From positions 62,001 through 126,000 of the forward strand of contig CAVWSM010000013.1 in the NCBI GenBank assembly GCA_963757805.1: 64,000 nt of DNA, in the 5' to 3' direction. A program made the position numbers and the translations under genes. Within the stretch, counting starts at the first letter, position 1. Every line of letters begins with the position of its first letter. Positions 16,284 to 24,720 of this stretch are shown here, in pieces. The notes under the pieces are model-generated. The model had not been told where the DNA came from. It did no database searches and saw only the letters and a program-made list of their open reading frames with translations. The stretch is from CAVWSM01 sp963757805. Its GTDB lineage: Bacteria > Actinomycetota > Actinomycetes > Jiangellales > Jiangellaceae.

Positions 16284-17788
16284 TCCGGCTTGACCAACGG
16301 AAACAAAATCGCGTCCCGGATGCCGCTGCCGGTCAGCAGCATGACCAGCCGGTCGACGCCCAGGCCCATGCCGCCCATCGGTGGGGCGCCATGCTCGAGC
16401 GCCCGGAGGAAGTCCTCGTCGAGCTGCATCGCCTCCGGGTCGCCCTGCGCGGCCAGCAGCGACTGCTCCACCAGCCGCTCGCGCTGGATCACGGGATCGA
16501 CGAGCTCGGTGTAGGCCACGCCGAGCTCGACGCCGTTGATCACTAGATCCCACGACTCGGTGAGCCGCGGATCCTCACGGTGCGGTCGGGCGAGCGGTCG
16601 CACGGACTCCGGGTAGTCGGCGATGAAGGTCGGCTGGATCAGCGTGTGCTCGACGAGCTTTTCGAACAGCTCCAACACGATCTCGCCGGGCCCCCAGCCG
16701 CCCTGAAGCGCGACACCGTGCGTCGAGGCGAGCGCCCGCAGGGTCTCCTCCGGGGTGTCGGGGGTCACCGGCTGCCCGGTTGCCTCGGCCACGGCGCCGT
16801 GGATGCTGACCCGCCGCCACGGCTGCTCGAGGTCGATCTCGCTTTCGTCGCGTCCCGGCACCACCGTGCGACCGACGGCCCGCGCGGCGGCCAGGATCAG
16901 CTCCCGGGTGAGCTCGGCCATCGTGTCGTAGTCGCCGTAGGCCTCATAGGCCTCCAGCTCGGAGAACTCCGGGTGATGCGTGGAGTCGATGCCCTCGTTG
17001 CGGAAGACGCGGCCCATCTCGTACACCTTCTCGACACCGCCGACGACAGCGCGCTTGAGGGGTAGCTCGGTCGCGATGCGCAGCGACATCGGCAGGTCGA
17101 ACGCGTTGAGATGCGTGTGGAAGGGCCGGGCCGCGGCCCCACCGTGGATGTACTGCAGCATCGGGGTCTCGACCTCGACGAAGCCGCGCCCGTCGAGCGT
17201 CGCGCGGATCGAGCGCAGCACGGCCGCCTTGGTGCGCACCATCTCGCGAGCCTGCGGGTTGACGATGAGGTCGACGTAACGCTGCCGCGCGCGAATCTCA
17301 TCGGACAGATCCTTGTGCGCAACCGGCAACGGCCGCAGCGCCTTGGCCGTGAGCGTCCAGCGGTCGGCCATCACCGACAGCTCGCCCCGCTTGGACGAGA
17401 CGACCTCGCCCTCGATGCCGACGTGGTCGCCGATGTCGACGAAGTGCTTCCAGTCCTGGAGAGCCTCTTCGCCGACGCGATCGAGGGACAGCATGGCTTG
17501 GATCTCGGTGCCGTCACCCTCGCGCAGCCGCGCGAAGCAGAGCTTGCCGGTGTTGCGCAGGAAGATCACGCGGCCGGTGACGGCGACCTTGTCGCCGGTC
17601 TCGGTGCCGGGCTCCAGGTCGGGATAGGCAGACCGCAGCTCGGCCAGGGTGTGGGTGCGGCCAAAGCCGAGCGCGTACGGCTCGATGCCACGGTCGATGA
17701 GCTCTTGGCGCTTGGACCGGCGTACGCGCATCTGCTCGGGGAGGTCGTCCTCCGGCGTGGCAGGGGGCGGCGTCGACTGCTCGGTCAC
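16280..17788 (-). CDS. lysS: Lysyl-tRNA synthetase, class II
   Basis: This 502-residue class II synthetase charges tRNA-Lys. It has an N-terminal OB-fold anticodon domain (VAVTGRVIFLRNTGKLCFARL) and the class II core with motif 2 (VYEMGRVFRNEGIDSTHHPEFSELE) and motif 3 (GMGLGVDRLVMLLTG). The GTG at 17788 is chosen because GGGAG lies just upstream and a TTG nine bases earlier overlaps that ribosome site. It is the head of a lysS-argA unit. Length and motifs are normal, so this is a functional housekeeping gene. Confidence 0.96.
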   Translation of the reverse strand: MTEQSTPPPATPEDDLPEQMRVRRSKRQELIDRGIEPYALGFGRTHTLAELRSAYPDLEPGTETGDKVAVTGRVIFLRNTGKLCFARLREGDGTEIQAMLSLDRVGEEALQDWKHFVDIGDHVGIEGEVVSSKRGELSVMADRWTLTAKALRPLPVAHKDLSDEIRARQRYVDLIVNPQAREMVRTKAAVLRSIRATLDGRGFVEVETPMLQYIHGGAAARPFHTHLNAFDLPMSLRIATELPLKRAVVGGVEKVYEMGRVFRNEGIDSTHHPEFSELEAYEAYGDYDTMAELTRELILAAARAVGRTVVPGRDESEIDLEQPWRRVSIHGAVAEATGQPVTPDTPEETLRALASTHGVALQGGWGPGEIVLELFEKLVEHTLIQPTFIADYPESVRPLARPHREDPRLTESWDLVINGVELGVAYTELVDPVIQRERLVEQSLLAAQGDPEAMQLDEDFLRALEHGAPPMGGMGLGVDRLVMLLTGSGIRDAILFPLVKPE

Positions 17789-17834
17789 GGCTCCCAACTC
17801 TAAGGCCCGGCCCGAACGGGGCGGGTGGGCCGGC

Positions 17835-18326
17835 TCAGACCGACGCTTTGCGCGGTGCCGCCTCGCGGTCCCAGCTCGCCAGCACCTTGCTCATGAAGCG
17901 CATGGTCTGGCGCAGCTCGGAGTCGCTCATGTTGGCCCACGGCGTGCGCTCGACGACGGCGCGCTCGAGCTGCCGGCGGAGCTCGGCGCCCTTTGGGGTG
18001 ATGGCGATGAGCTTGATCCGCCGATCGCGGTCGGACATCGTGCGCGTGACGAGCCCGCGCTCCTCCAGTCGGTCGACGAGCCCGGTCACGTTGGAGGGGT
18101 CGCACTTGATCACGGTCGCGATCCCGCGCATGGGAAGCGGGTCGCTGGCGAGATCCAGCTGCCAAAGCAGCTTTGACTGGGCCTGGGTCAGCCCGAACTC
18201 CGCGGACACCACCTCCGCCGTGGCATGCAATGCGTTGGCGAAGGCGTAACACGACTGGGCGACGTCGACGACGAGACGGAAGCGCTCGTCGGTCGCCTCT
18301 TCCGCGAGCCGCTCGGCAGTGGTCAC
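17835..18326 (-). CDS. MarR-family transcriptional regulator
   Basis: This 163-residue MarR protein has the winged helix-turn-helix segment DPLPMRGIATVIKCDPSNVTGLVDRLEERGLVTRTMSDRDRRIKLIAITPKG, followed by C-terminal dimerisation helices. It is divergent from an MFS exporter, which it probably represses. Two starts are possible: ATG at 18347 and GTG at 18326. I use the GTG because a perfect GTTCAC-N5-GTGAAC palindrome (18329-18345) covers the extra codons and looks like an operator. Neither start has a clear ribosome site, so a leaderless transcript is possible. Confidence 0.85.
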   Translation of the reverse strand: MTTAERLAEEATDERFRLVVDVAQSCYAFANALHATAEVVSAEFGLTQAQSKLLWQLDLASDPLPMRGIATVIKCDPSNVTGLVDRLEERGLVTRTMSDRDRRIKLIAITPKGAELRRQLERAVVERTPWANMSDSELRQTMRFMSKVLASWDREAAPRKASV

Positions 18327-18328
18327 AG

Positions 18329-18422
18329 GTTCACAATACGTGAACATCTCATCGCTTGACTAGATAAACACTTGACACTCTCAAGGGTATGGGACATGGT
18401 GGGAACCACTTGAGGGCCTCAA
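18329..18422. promoter_or_regulatory. Cluster of three palindromes between MarR and MFS genes
   Basis: Three inverted repeats occur in the divergent promoter region: GTTCACAATACGTGAAC at 18329-18345, CTTGACACTCTCAAG at 18371-18385 and TTGAGGGCCTCAA at 18410-18422. The last two share the half-site TTGA. MarR proteins bind such sites, and their location fits autoregulation and control of the exporter. TTGAC near 18356 and 18372 could also be -35 elements. Confidence 0.55.
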
Positions 18423-18519
18423 CCTTCGACCCTGTCCGTTAATCGCACCTGTCCGCCCGCAACGCCGCGGGCTGTGGGATGCGTGCGGCCAAAAGAATGA
18501 TCTTGGAGATCTCGGACCT

Positions 18520-20061
18520 ATGAGTGTCCAGCCATCCACTGCCACCGACGACAACACAACTGTCGCCAGGCGGCGCAGCCCCGGGCTTGCGCTCGCCGTC
18601 ATAGCCACAGCGCAGCTGATGGTCGTGCTCGACGCGACGATCGTCAACGTTGCGCTGCCGTCGATCCAGGACGACCTCGGCTTCTCAGTCGGGAACCTCG
18701 CCTGGGTCATCAACGCCTACACCCTCGCCTTCGGTGCTCTGCTGCTTCTCGGCGGGCGCCTGGGTGACGTCCTCGGCCGTCGTCGAATGTTCGTCGCCGG
18801 CCTCGCGATCTTCAGTCTTGCGTCGCTGGCAGGCGGGTTCGCGCCTAGTGAGGGCACACTGCTCATCGCACGAGTCGTCCAGGGGGTTGGCGCCGCCATC
18901 GTGGCCGCCAACGCGCTGTCGCTCGTGACCACGACCTTCAAGGAAGGCCCGGAGCGCAACCGGGCATTCGGTGTCTACGCCGCGATGAGCGGTGCCGGCG
19001 CGTCGATCGGGTTGCTGCTCGGTGGCTTGCTCACCGAGACGCTCGACTGGCGCTGGGTGATGTTCGTCAATGTCCCGATCGGCATCGCGGTCGCGTGGGC
19101 GGCGCTGACCGCTCTTCCCGAGTCGGCCCGCGAGCACGGTCGTTTCGACATCCTCGGCACCGCCATCGGCAGCGCGGGAGTCGGGCTAGGCGTCTTCGGA
19201 CTGACACGGGCCGCCACCGATGGGTGGAGCGACGGGGTCACGATGTCGTCGCTGATCGCCAGCGTCGTGCTGCTCGTGGCGTTCGTCGGCTACGAGTCGC
19301 GGGCGAGCCACCCCGTGATGCCGCTCTGGATCTTCCGTGACCGAAACCGCGCTGGTGCCTACCTGACGATGCTGTTCATCGTCGCCGGCATGTTCGGGAT
19401 GTTCTTCTTCTTCACCCAGCTGTTGCAGAACGTCCTGGGCTATGGCCCGCTCAAGGCGGGGGCGGCATTCCTGCCGATCAGCGTCGGCATCGTCGTCGTG
19501 TCGGGCATCGCCGCGCAGCTCGTCGGGCGTGTGGGCATCCGCACGTTCGCGGTGACTGGAGGCCTGCTCGCCACGGCTTCGATGATCTGGCTCACCCGGG
19601 CCGACGAGAATGCGTCCTACCTGACGGACCTGCTGCCTCCGATGCTCCTGCTGGCCGTCGGCATGGGCCTCACTTTCGTCCCGCTGACGGTGGCAGCCAC
19701 GTCTGGCGTCGCCGAGCGTGAGGCGGGACTTGCGTCGGGCGTGTTCAACACGCTGCAGCAGGTCGGCGGCTCGATCGGGCTCGCCGTCCTGGCCACCGTC
19801 TCGGCCACGGCCACCGAGAACGCCATCTCGGACCTGGTCCGGACGAGCGGCGCTGCACCGGTGATCGGGCCGGACGGGCTGCCCCAGCTGCCGCCCAACC
19901 TGCTCGCGCAGGCACTGACGGACGGCTACTCGCGGGGCTTCGCCGTCTCGGCAATCTTCGCGGGGCTGGCGACGCTGGCGGCGTTCCTGCTGCTGCGGCG
20001 GCCGCCGCAGCCTGAGCCGGAGGCCGACGCTGAGCTGGCACTGGCGGCGGACGCCGCCTGA
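18520..20061 (+). CDS. MFS drug exporter, DHA2 (EmrB/QacA) family
   Basis: This 513-residue proton-coupled exporter should have 14 membrane helices. The family motifs are visible: LDATIVNVALPSIQDDLG in TM1 (motif D1), GGRLGDVLGRRRMF (motif A), and the TM5 motif C region AMSGAGASIGLLLGGLLTETLDWRWVMFVNVPIG. The protein ends in an Ala/Glu/Pro-rich tail. It lies opposite the MarR gene and is likely induced when MarR releases its operator. GGAG lies about 11 nt upstream of the ATG. The substrate is unknown. Confidence 0.92.
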   Translation: MSVQPSTATDDNTTVARRRSPGLALAVIATAQLMVVLDATIVNVALPSIQDDLGFSVGNLAWVINAYTLAFGALLLLGGRLGDVLGRRRMFVAGLAIFSLASLAGGFAPSEGTLLIARVVQGVGAAIVAANALSLVTTTFKEGPERNRAFGVYAAMSGAGASIGLLLGGLLTETLDWRWVMFVNVPIGIAVAWAALTALPESAREHGRFDILGTAIGSAGVGLGVFGLTRAATDGWSDGVTMSSLIASVVLLVAFVGYESRASHPVMPLWIFRDRNRAGAYLTMLFIVAGMFGMFFFFTQLLQNVLGYGPLKAGAAFLPISVGIVVVSGIAAQLVGRVGIRTFAVTGGLLATASMIWLTRADENASYLTDLLPPMLLLAVGMGLTFVPLTVAATSGVAEREAGLASGVFNTLQQVGGSIGLAVLATVSATATENAISDLVRTSGAAPVIGPDGLPQLPPNLLAQALTDGYSRGFAVSAIFAGLATLAAFLLLRRPPQPEPEADAELALAADAA

Positions 20062-20149
20062 CGACGGGGAGTTCCGCTACGTCCGACAGGACCGTGCGCA
20101 CACTGGCCATCGGTCCTTCGGACGTCGCGCGTCGTGCGGGCGCGTCAGC

Positions 20150-21094
20150 TCAGGCCAGCTCGGCCTTGAGGCCGTCTCGCCAGGACGGGTAACGCGGCAC
20201 CCAACCAAGCTCGCGGCGCGCCTTCGCGTTGGAGGAACCTCGCGCCTCGGTCATGAGGAGGACGGCGTTCTCCCCCGCGAGCAGTCGCGCGAGCCACTTG
20301 GGCGCTCGCCGTGGCGGCTTCGCGCCTAGCAGCGTCGCGATGTACGTGGCGACGTCGCGGGCCGGCGCCGGGTCGTCGTCGACGATGTTGTAGACGCCAG
20401 GCGGGCCATGCAGCGCAGCAACGGCGGCGCTGGCCGCGTCCTCGACGTGGATGAACGACAGCACGCCGCCCCCGTCACCCACGATCGGGAACTGCCGCTT
20501 GCGCACCGCTTCGATCTGCTCGCCGCCGGCGCCCATGGTTGTCCCCGGTCCATAGAAGCCGCCATAGCGGAGCACGACAGCGTCGATCCCGTCGGCTGCG
20601 AGCACCGCCGTCTCCATGCGGTGTATGGCGTCCATCGTCTCGCGAGCGTTGCCCGCGGGGTGCGGATCCAGCGCGTCGTCCTCAGTCTTGAGCGACGTAC
20701 CCGTGCGCGCGTAGATCAACGGGGCGAAGCTCTGCACTACGAACCTGGTCGTTCCAGCCTCGCGCGCCGCAGCAAGCAGGTTGTCGGTCCCCGCGATACG
20801 CAGCTGGTTGGTCACGGCAAACGCCTGGTCGAACTTGCGCATGGACCTGGCCGTGAGCTCAGACAGTGCGGTGGCCTGGTGGATGATCGCCTCGGGTTTC
20901 GCGGCTGTCACCGCGGCGCGTACGGCGCTGCGGTCCAGCAGGTCGAGCACCACTCCCTCGGCGCCAACGTCGCGCAGCCGCGCCGCTTTGTCGGCCGACC
21001 TGGTGGTGCCCACCACCTCATGGCCCTCGGCGACCAGCTGCGGCACGAGGAACCGCCCCACGACACCGGTGGCACCGGCAAGAAATACTCGCAT
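20150..21094 (-). CDS. NAD(P)-dependent epimerase/dehydratase (atypical SDR), ECF41 target
   Basis: This 314-residue extended or atypical short-chain dehydrogenase has the Rossmann motif GATGVVGRF at residues 8-16 and YGGFYGPGTTMG in mid-protein. The usual YxxxK pair is not obvious. It is divergent from an ECF41 sigma factor. Genes next to ECF41 factors are typically one of three redox types (carboxymuconolactone decarboxylase, oxidoreductase or epimerase), and this is the epimerase type. An exact ECF41 promoter sits upstream, and the RBS GGAGAAGGGAG precedes the ATG. The metabolite is unknown. Confidence 0.9.
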   Translation of the reverse strand: MRVFLAGATGVVGRFLVPQLVAEGHEVVGTTRSADKAARLRDVGAEGVVLDLLDRSAVRAAVTAAKPEAIIHQATALSELTARSMRKFDQAFAVTNQLRIAGTDNLLAAAREAGTTRFVVQSFAPLIYARTGTSLKTEDDALDPHPAGNARETMDAIHRMETAVLAADGIDAVVLRYGGFYGPGTTMGAGGEQIEAVRKRQFPIVGDGGGVLSFIHVEDAASAAVAALHGPPGVYNIVDDDPAPARDVATYIATLLGAKPPRRAPKWLARLLAGENAVLLMTEARGSSNAKARRELGWVPRYPSWRDGLKAELA

Positions 21095-21121
21095 CGTTGT
21101 GCTCCCTTCTCCTGAACCGGA

Positions 21122-21148
21122 GACGAGACAGCGGCGGCACCTGTGACA
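21122..21148 (-). promoter_or_regulatory. ECF41-type promoter of the SDR gene
   Basis: On the minus strand TGTCACA (21148-21142) is followed by exactly 16 bases and then CGTC (21125-21122). This equals the published ECF41 target consensus. The -10 element is 28 bases from the SDR start codon, leaving room for a short leader with its ribosome site. Confidence 0.85.
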
Positions 21149-21171
21149 TCGGGGGTGCTTGAATCGCTGGT

Positions 21172-22044
21172 GTGTCCGAGACGGCGTTGGCCGACCTGCG
21201 GCCCTACCTGTTCTCCATCGCCTACCGCATGCTGGGCACCGTCTCCGAGGCGGAGGACGTCGTGCAGGAGGCGTACGTGCGCCTCACCGGTGCCGGCCCC
21301 ATCGAGCAGCCGAAGGCGTACGCCGCGAAGGTCACCACCAGGTTGGCGATCGACACGTTGCGGTCGGCCCGCGTGCGGCGTGAGTCCTATGTCGGCCCGT
21401 GGCTGCCTGAGCCGCTGCTGACGTCAGGTCCTGACGCCGACCCGGCGCATCGGATCGAGATGGATGATTCGGTGAGCACTGCGTTTCTCGTGCTCATGGA
21501 GAGCCTGTCGCCGCTGGAGCGGGCCGCGTACGTGCTGCGCGAGGGCTTCGACTACTCGTACGGCGAGCTCGCGCAGGTGCTCGAGCGCAGCGAGGCGAGC
21601 TGCCGTCAGCTGGTCGCGCGGGCCCGGGCGCACATCGAGGAGCGCCGGCCGCGCTTCGAGCCGGACGTTCGCCGCCGCGACGAGCTGGCCAGGGCGTTTC
21701 TCGCGGCTAGCGAGACGGGCGACCTCAAGGCTCTGGAGGCGCTGCTCGCCGAGGACGTGCAGATCTTCGGCGACGGCGGTGGGAAGGCAGCAGCCGTGGT
21801 GCACCCGGTCAGCGGCAACGTGCAAGTGGCTCGGTTCCTGCTCGGCCTCATGCGCCAGGCTAAGACGCGCGGCTGGGTGCTCCGTGTCGTCGAGGTCAAC
21901 GGCCAGCCAGGGTTCGCCGTGGACGACTCAGACGGGCGGCTGTTGAGTGTGCTCGCCTTGCAGATCGCCGACAGCCAGGTGCAGACGATGCACAGTGTCG
22001 CCAACCCGGACAAGCTGCGGCACTTGGGCCCGGTCGCCGGCTGA
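21172..22044 (+). CDS. ECF41-family RNA polymerase sigma factor (SigJ-like)
   Basis: This 290-residue extracytoplasmic-function sigma factor has region 2 (LFSIAYRMLGTVSEAEDVVQEAYVRL), region 4 (SPLERAAYVLREGFDYSYGELAQVL) and a C-terminal SnoaL-like extension. Three ECF41 signatures are present: WLPEPLL between regions 2 and 4 (residues 77-83), DGGGK (201-205) and NPDKL (278-282). In this group the fused C-terminal domain, not an anti-sigma factor, tunes activity. The GTG at 21172 has a weak ribosome site. An ASCH/winged-helix gene follows after 1 nt and a STAS gene after that, suggesting one transcript. Confidence 0.93.
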   Translation: MSETALADLRPYLFSIAYRMLGTVSEAEDVVQEAYVRLTGAGPIEQPKAYAAKVTTRLAIDTLRSARVRRESYVGPWLPEPLLTSGPDADPAHRIEMDDSVSTAFLVLMESLSPLERAAYVLREGFDYSYGELAQVLERSEASCRQLVARARAHIEERRPRFEPDVRRRDELARAFLAASETGDLKALEALLAEDVQIFGDGGGKAAAVVHPVSGNVQVARFLLGLMRQAKTRGWVLRVVEVNGQPGFAVDDSDGRLLSVLALQIADSQVQTMHSVANPDKLRHLGPVAG

Positions 22045-22045
22045 G

Positions 22046-22675
22046 ATGCTATTTGAGCAGCGGTTCTGGGCCCCGATCGCGGACGGCTCGGTGACAGTCA
22101 CCTTCCGACGTTGGAAGCGGCCGCAAGTAGTCGCTGGACGTATGTATCGCACGCCCGCGGGACGACTGCATGTCACATCGGTCGAGTCTGTCGACCCGGC
22201 TGCGATCAGTTCCACGGACGCGCAACGGGCCGGGTACGCCGACGCCGACGCGCTACGTGCTGGTCTTCGCGGGCGACCCGAGGATCCCGTGCTGCGCATC
22301 GAGTTCACGTACGTCTCCGGGCCGGACCCTCGCTCCGTGCTTGCCGCGGATGCTGAGCTGCACGAAACCGCTCTGGCAGAGCTGACCCGGCGCCTCGACC
22401 GGCTCGACCAGGCCAGCAGCCACGGCCCGTGGACGCGGGACACGCTGGCGCTCATCGCCGAGCGGCCGGCCGTGCGGGCACCGGATCTCGCCGCGGCCAT
22501 GGGGCGGGAGACCCAGCCGTTCAAGACGGACGTACGCAAGCTGAAGAACCTGGGGCTCACCGAGAGCCTGCGCATCGGTTATCGGCTCAGTCCACGCGGC
22601 CAGGCCTACCTCGCGTTGTGGCAAGCCGGCGACACTGCCAGAGTCGACTCGTCAGGAGGTGGCCGGGATGGCTGA
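22046..22675 (+). CDS. ASCH-like domain fused to winged-helix protein (209 aa)
   Basis: The N-terminal half (MLFEQRFWAPIADGSVTVTFRRW, then GRMYRTPAGRLHVTSVESV) matches the ASCH fold, a PUA-like RNA or nucleotide-binding module. The C-terminal third (WTRDTLALIAERPAVRAPDLAAAMG, then KTDVRKLKNLGLTES and GYRLSPRGQAYL) reads as a winged helix. The combination suggests a nucleic-acid-binding regulator, but no function is known to me. The ATG starts one nucleotide after the sigma-factor stop, and the next gene overlaps its end by 8 nt, so all three are likely cotranscribed. Confidence 0.75.
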   Translation: MLFEQRFWAPIADGSVTVTFRRWKRPQVVAGRMYRTPAGRLHVTSVESVDPAAISSTDAQRAGYADADALRAGLRGRPEDPVLRIEFTYVSGPDPRSVLAADAELHETALAELTRRLDRLDQASSHGPWTRDTLALIAERPAVRAPDLAAAMGRETQPFKTDVRKLKNLGLTESLRIGYRLSPRGQAYLALWQAGDTARVDSSGGGRDG

Positions 22676-23042
22676 GGTCCGGGTGCACGACCACGGTGGC
22701 GGCGAGATCGTCGTACTGCTCGTCGGCGACATCGACGACACGATGGCAACGCGGCTCGACGATGCGATCGAAGAGGTCGACATGCTCGAGCGCGTCAACC
22801 AGTTCGACCGGGCGATCATCGACCTGCGGGATGTGACGAGCCTGGGCCCGGCCGGTGTGCGGTTCATCAGGGCGCTGCACGAGCGCGGCTCCATACATGG
22901 GTACGACGTTGACCTGTCCGCCCTCAACGGCCCGGCGCACGCGGCACTCGAGGACGCCGGCTTCCCACTGGGCATGGGCGAGATGCCGGGCGCATCCGCG
23001 ACGCGCGACGCATCCGGCGAGCCGGACCAGCGCACGCTCTGA
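22668..23042 (+). CDS. STAS-domain protein (anti-sigma antagonist-like), non-phosphorylatable
   Basis: This 124-residue protein has the STAS fold: EIVVLLVGDIDDTMATRLDDAI, RAIIDLRDVTSLGPAGVRFIRAL, then a disordered tail. In SpoIIAA-type antagonists the loop before the second helix reads DSSG, with a phosphorylated Ser. Here it is GPAG (residues 60-63), so kinase control by an RsbW-like anti-sigma factor is unlikely. The ATG at 22668 has AGGAGGT seven bases upstream. It is the last gene of the sigma-ASCH-STAS run and converges with coaX after a 17-bp gap. Confidence 0.85.
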   Translation: MAEVRVHDHGGGEIVVLLVGDIDDTMATRLDDAIEEVDMLERVNQFDRAIIDLRDVTSLGPAGVRFIRALHERGSIHGYDVDLSALNGPAHAALEDAGFPLGMGEMPGASATRDASGEPDQRTL

Positions 23043-23059
23043 CCTGATCGTCGACGCAG

Positions 23060-23830
23060 TCAGTGGATGTTGCGGTCGTACACCACGCGCAGCCCGATCA
23101 GCGTGAGCCACGGCTCGTGGTGGTCGATCGTCTGCGACTCCTCGATCACGAGCGTCGCGAGGCCTCCTGTCGCGACCACCGTCACCTCGTCGAGGGTGAG
23201 CCCCATCTCGGCGACCATGCGCGTCACGATGCCGTCGACCTGTCCGGTGAAGCCGTAGAGCGAGCCGGACTGCAGGGCCTCGACGGTGTTCTTGCCGATG
23301 ACTGCCCGCGGTTTGAGCAGCTCGACCTTGCGCAGCTGCGCGCCACGCTGCGCAAGAGCGTCGATCGAGATGCCGATGCCTGGAGCGATGGCGCCGCCGA
23401 TGTACTCACCGCGGGGGGACACGACATCGAAGGTGGTCGCGGTGCCGAAGTCGACGACGATCGCCGGTCCCGGGTAGAGGTGGTAGGCGGCGATCGAGTC
23501 AACGATGCGGTCGGTGCCGACCTCCCGGGGGTTGTCGACGACGACAGGCAGGCCGGTGCGGATCCCTGGCTCGACGACCACGACCGGCATCGCCACGAAG
23601 TAGCGCTCGGTCATGTCTCGCAGCTCGTGCAGGACCGCCGGCACCGTGGAGCACAGCGCCACTCCGTCGACGGTCGCACGGCGGTCGCCGAGCAGTCCGG
23701 TGAACAGCACCATCATCTCGTCGGCGGTGCGCCGCGCATCGGTGGCGACGCGCCAGTGCTCGACGACCTTCTCGCCGTCGAGCAGGCCGAGGACGGTCTG
23801 GGTGTTGCCGACGTCGATGGCGAGGAGCAC
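23060..23830 (-). CDS. coaX: Type III pantothenate kinase
   Basis: CoaX phosphorylates pantothenate, the first step of coenzyme A synthesis, and is insensitive to CoA feedback. The 256-residue ASKHA fold is clear: AIDVGNTQTVLGL at the N-terminus (phosphate 1 motif), GTDRIVDSIAAY, VDFGTATTFDVV (phosphate 2) and VATGGLA (adenosine motif). The GTG start overlaps the nadC stop. It is the final gene of the cofactor operon, pairing NAD and CoA synthesis. Length and motifs are normal. Confidence 0.95.
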   Translation of the reverse strand: MLLAIDVGNTQTVLGLLDGEKVVEHWRVATDARRTADEMMVLFTGLLGDRRATVDGVALCSTVPAVLHELRDMTERYFVAMPVVVVEPGIRTGLPVVVDNPREVGTDRIVDSIAAYHLYPGPAIVVDFGTATTFDVVSPRGEYIGGAIAPGIGISIDALAQRGAQLRKVELLKPRAVIGKNTVEALQSGSLYGFTGQVDGIVTRMVAEMGLTLDEVTVVATGGLATLVIEESQTIDHHEPWLTLIGLRVVYDRNIH

Positions 23831-24720
23831 TAGGCGTGCACCTCCCGGATGTCGAGCGCGACGTCGAGTGCTGGTGCGGAGTGCGTGAGCGCGCCGACGG
23901 CAAGGTAGTCAACGCCAGTGGCCGCCACTTCACGGGCGCGGGCGAGCGTGAGCCCTCCGGAGGCCTCGAGCCTGGCCCGCCCCGCCACCTTGTCCACCGC
24001 CTGGCGCAGCTCGTCGATGCCGAAGTTGTCGAGCAGGATCAGATCGGCCCCGGCCTCGACGGCCTCGAGCGCTCCGTCGATGCTGTCGACCTCGACCTCG
24101 ACGGGGATGTCGGGGAAACGCTCGCGGACCAGCCGGAAAGCCTCGGCCACCGAGCCGGCCGCAGCGACGTGGTTGTCCTTGACCAGTGCAGCATCGGACA
24201 GAGCGAGCCGGTGGTTGAGGCCGCCGCCGCAGCGCACGGCGTACTTCTCCAGCGACCGCAGCAGCGGCAGCGTCTTACGGGTGTCGCGGATCGCCGCGCT
24301 GCTGCCGCGGACGGCGTCGACCCAGCGACGCGTTGTCGTGGCGACGCCGGACAGGTGCGAGAGCAGGTTGAGTGCCACCCGCTCGGCAAGCAACAGGTCC
24401 CGCGTCGAGGCGGTCACCGTGAGCAGAACGTCGCCCGGCTCGATGAACGCGCCGTCCTCCACCGGTCGGATGATCTCAGCGTCGCCCTTTGTGGTCGTCA
24501 GCAGCACGACCTCGACGACCGCAAGACCGGCCACTACGCCGTGGGCGTGCGACACCACGTCAGCGGTGGCACGCTGCTCCTCCGGCACGGTCGCGACGCT
24601 CGTGACGTCAAGGCCGCCCGCGAGATCTTCCTCGAGCGACGCGCGGACAAGATCCTCGACCCAGCGCGGGTCGAGCTGCGCAGTGCGCAAACGGTCGGAC
24701 AGTTCGACGGGGAGAGTCAC
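23830..24720 (-). CDS. nadC: Nicotinate-nucleotide pyrophosphorylase (quinolinate phosphoribosyltransferase)
   Basis: NadC converts quinolinate and PRPP to nicotinic acid mononucleotide in de novo NAD synthesis. This 296-residue protein has SLEEDLAGGLDVTS at the start, LNLLSHLSGVATTTRRWVDAV, the PRPP/quinolinate-site RDTRKTLPLLRSLEKYAVRCGGGLNHR and a C-terminal VEVDSIDGALEAVEAGADLILLDN, all typical. The GTG start overlaps the nadB stop by 4 nt and the nadC stop overlaps coaX. It is intact and functional by sequence. Confidence 0.96.
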   Translation of the reverse strand: MTLPVELSDRLRTAQLDPRWVEDLVRASLEEDLAGGLDVTSVATVPEEQRATADVVSHAHGVVAGLAVVEVVLLTTTKGDAEIIRPVEDGAFIEPGDVLLTVTASTRDLLLAERVALNLLSHLSGVATTTRRWVDAVRGSSAAIRDTRKTLPLLRSLEKYAVRCGGGLNHRLALSDAALVKDNHVAAAGSVAEAFRLVRERFPDIPVEVEVDSIDGALEAVEAGADLILLDNFGIDELRQAVDKVAGRARLEASGGLTLARAREVAATGVDYLAVGALTHSAPALDVALDIREVHA

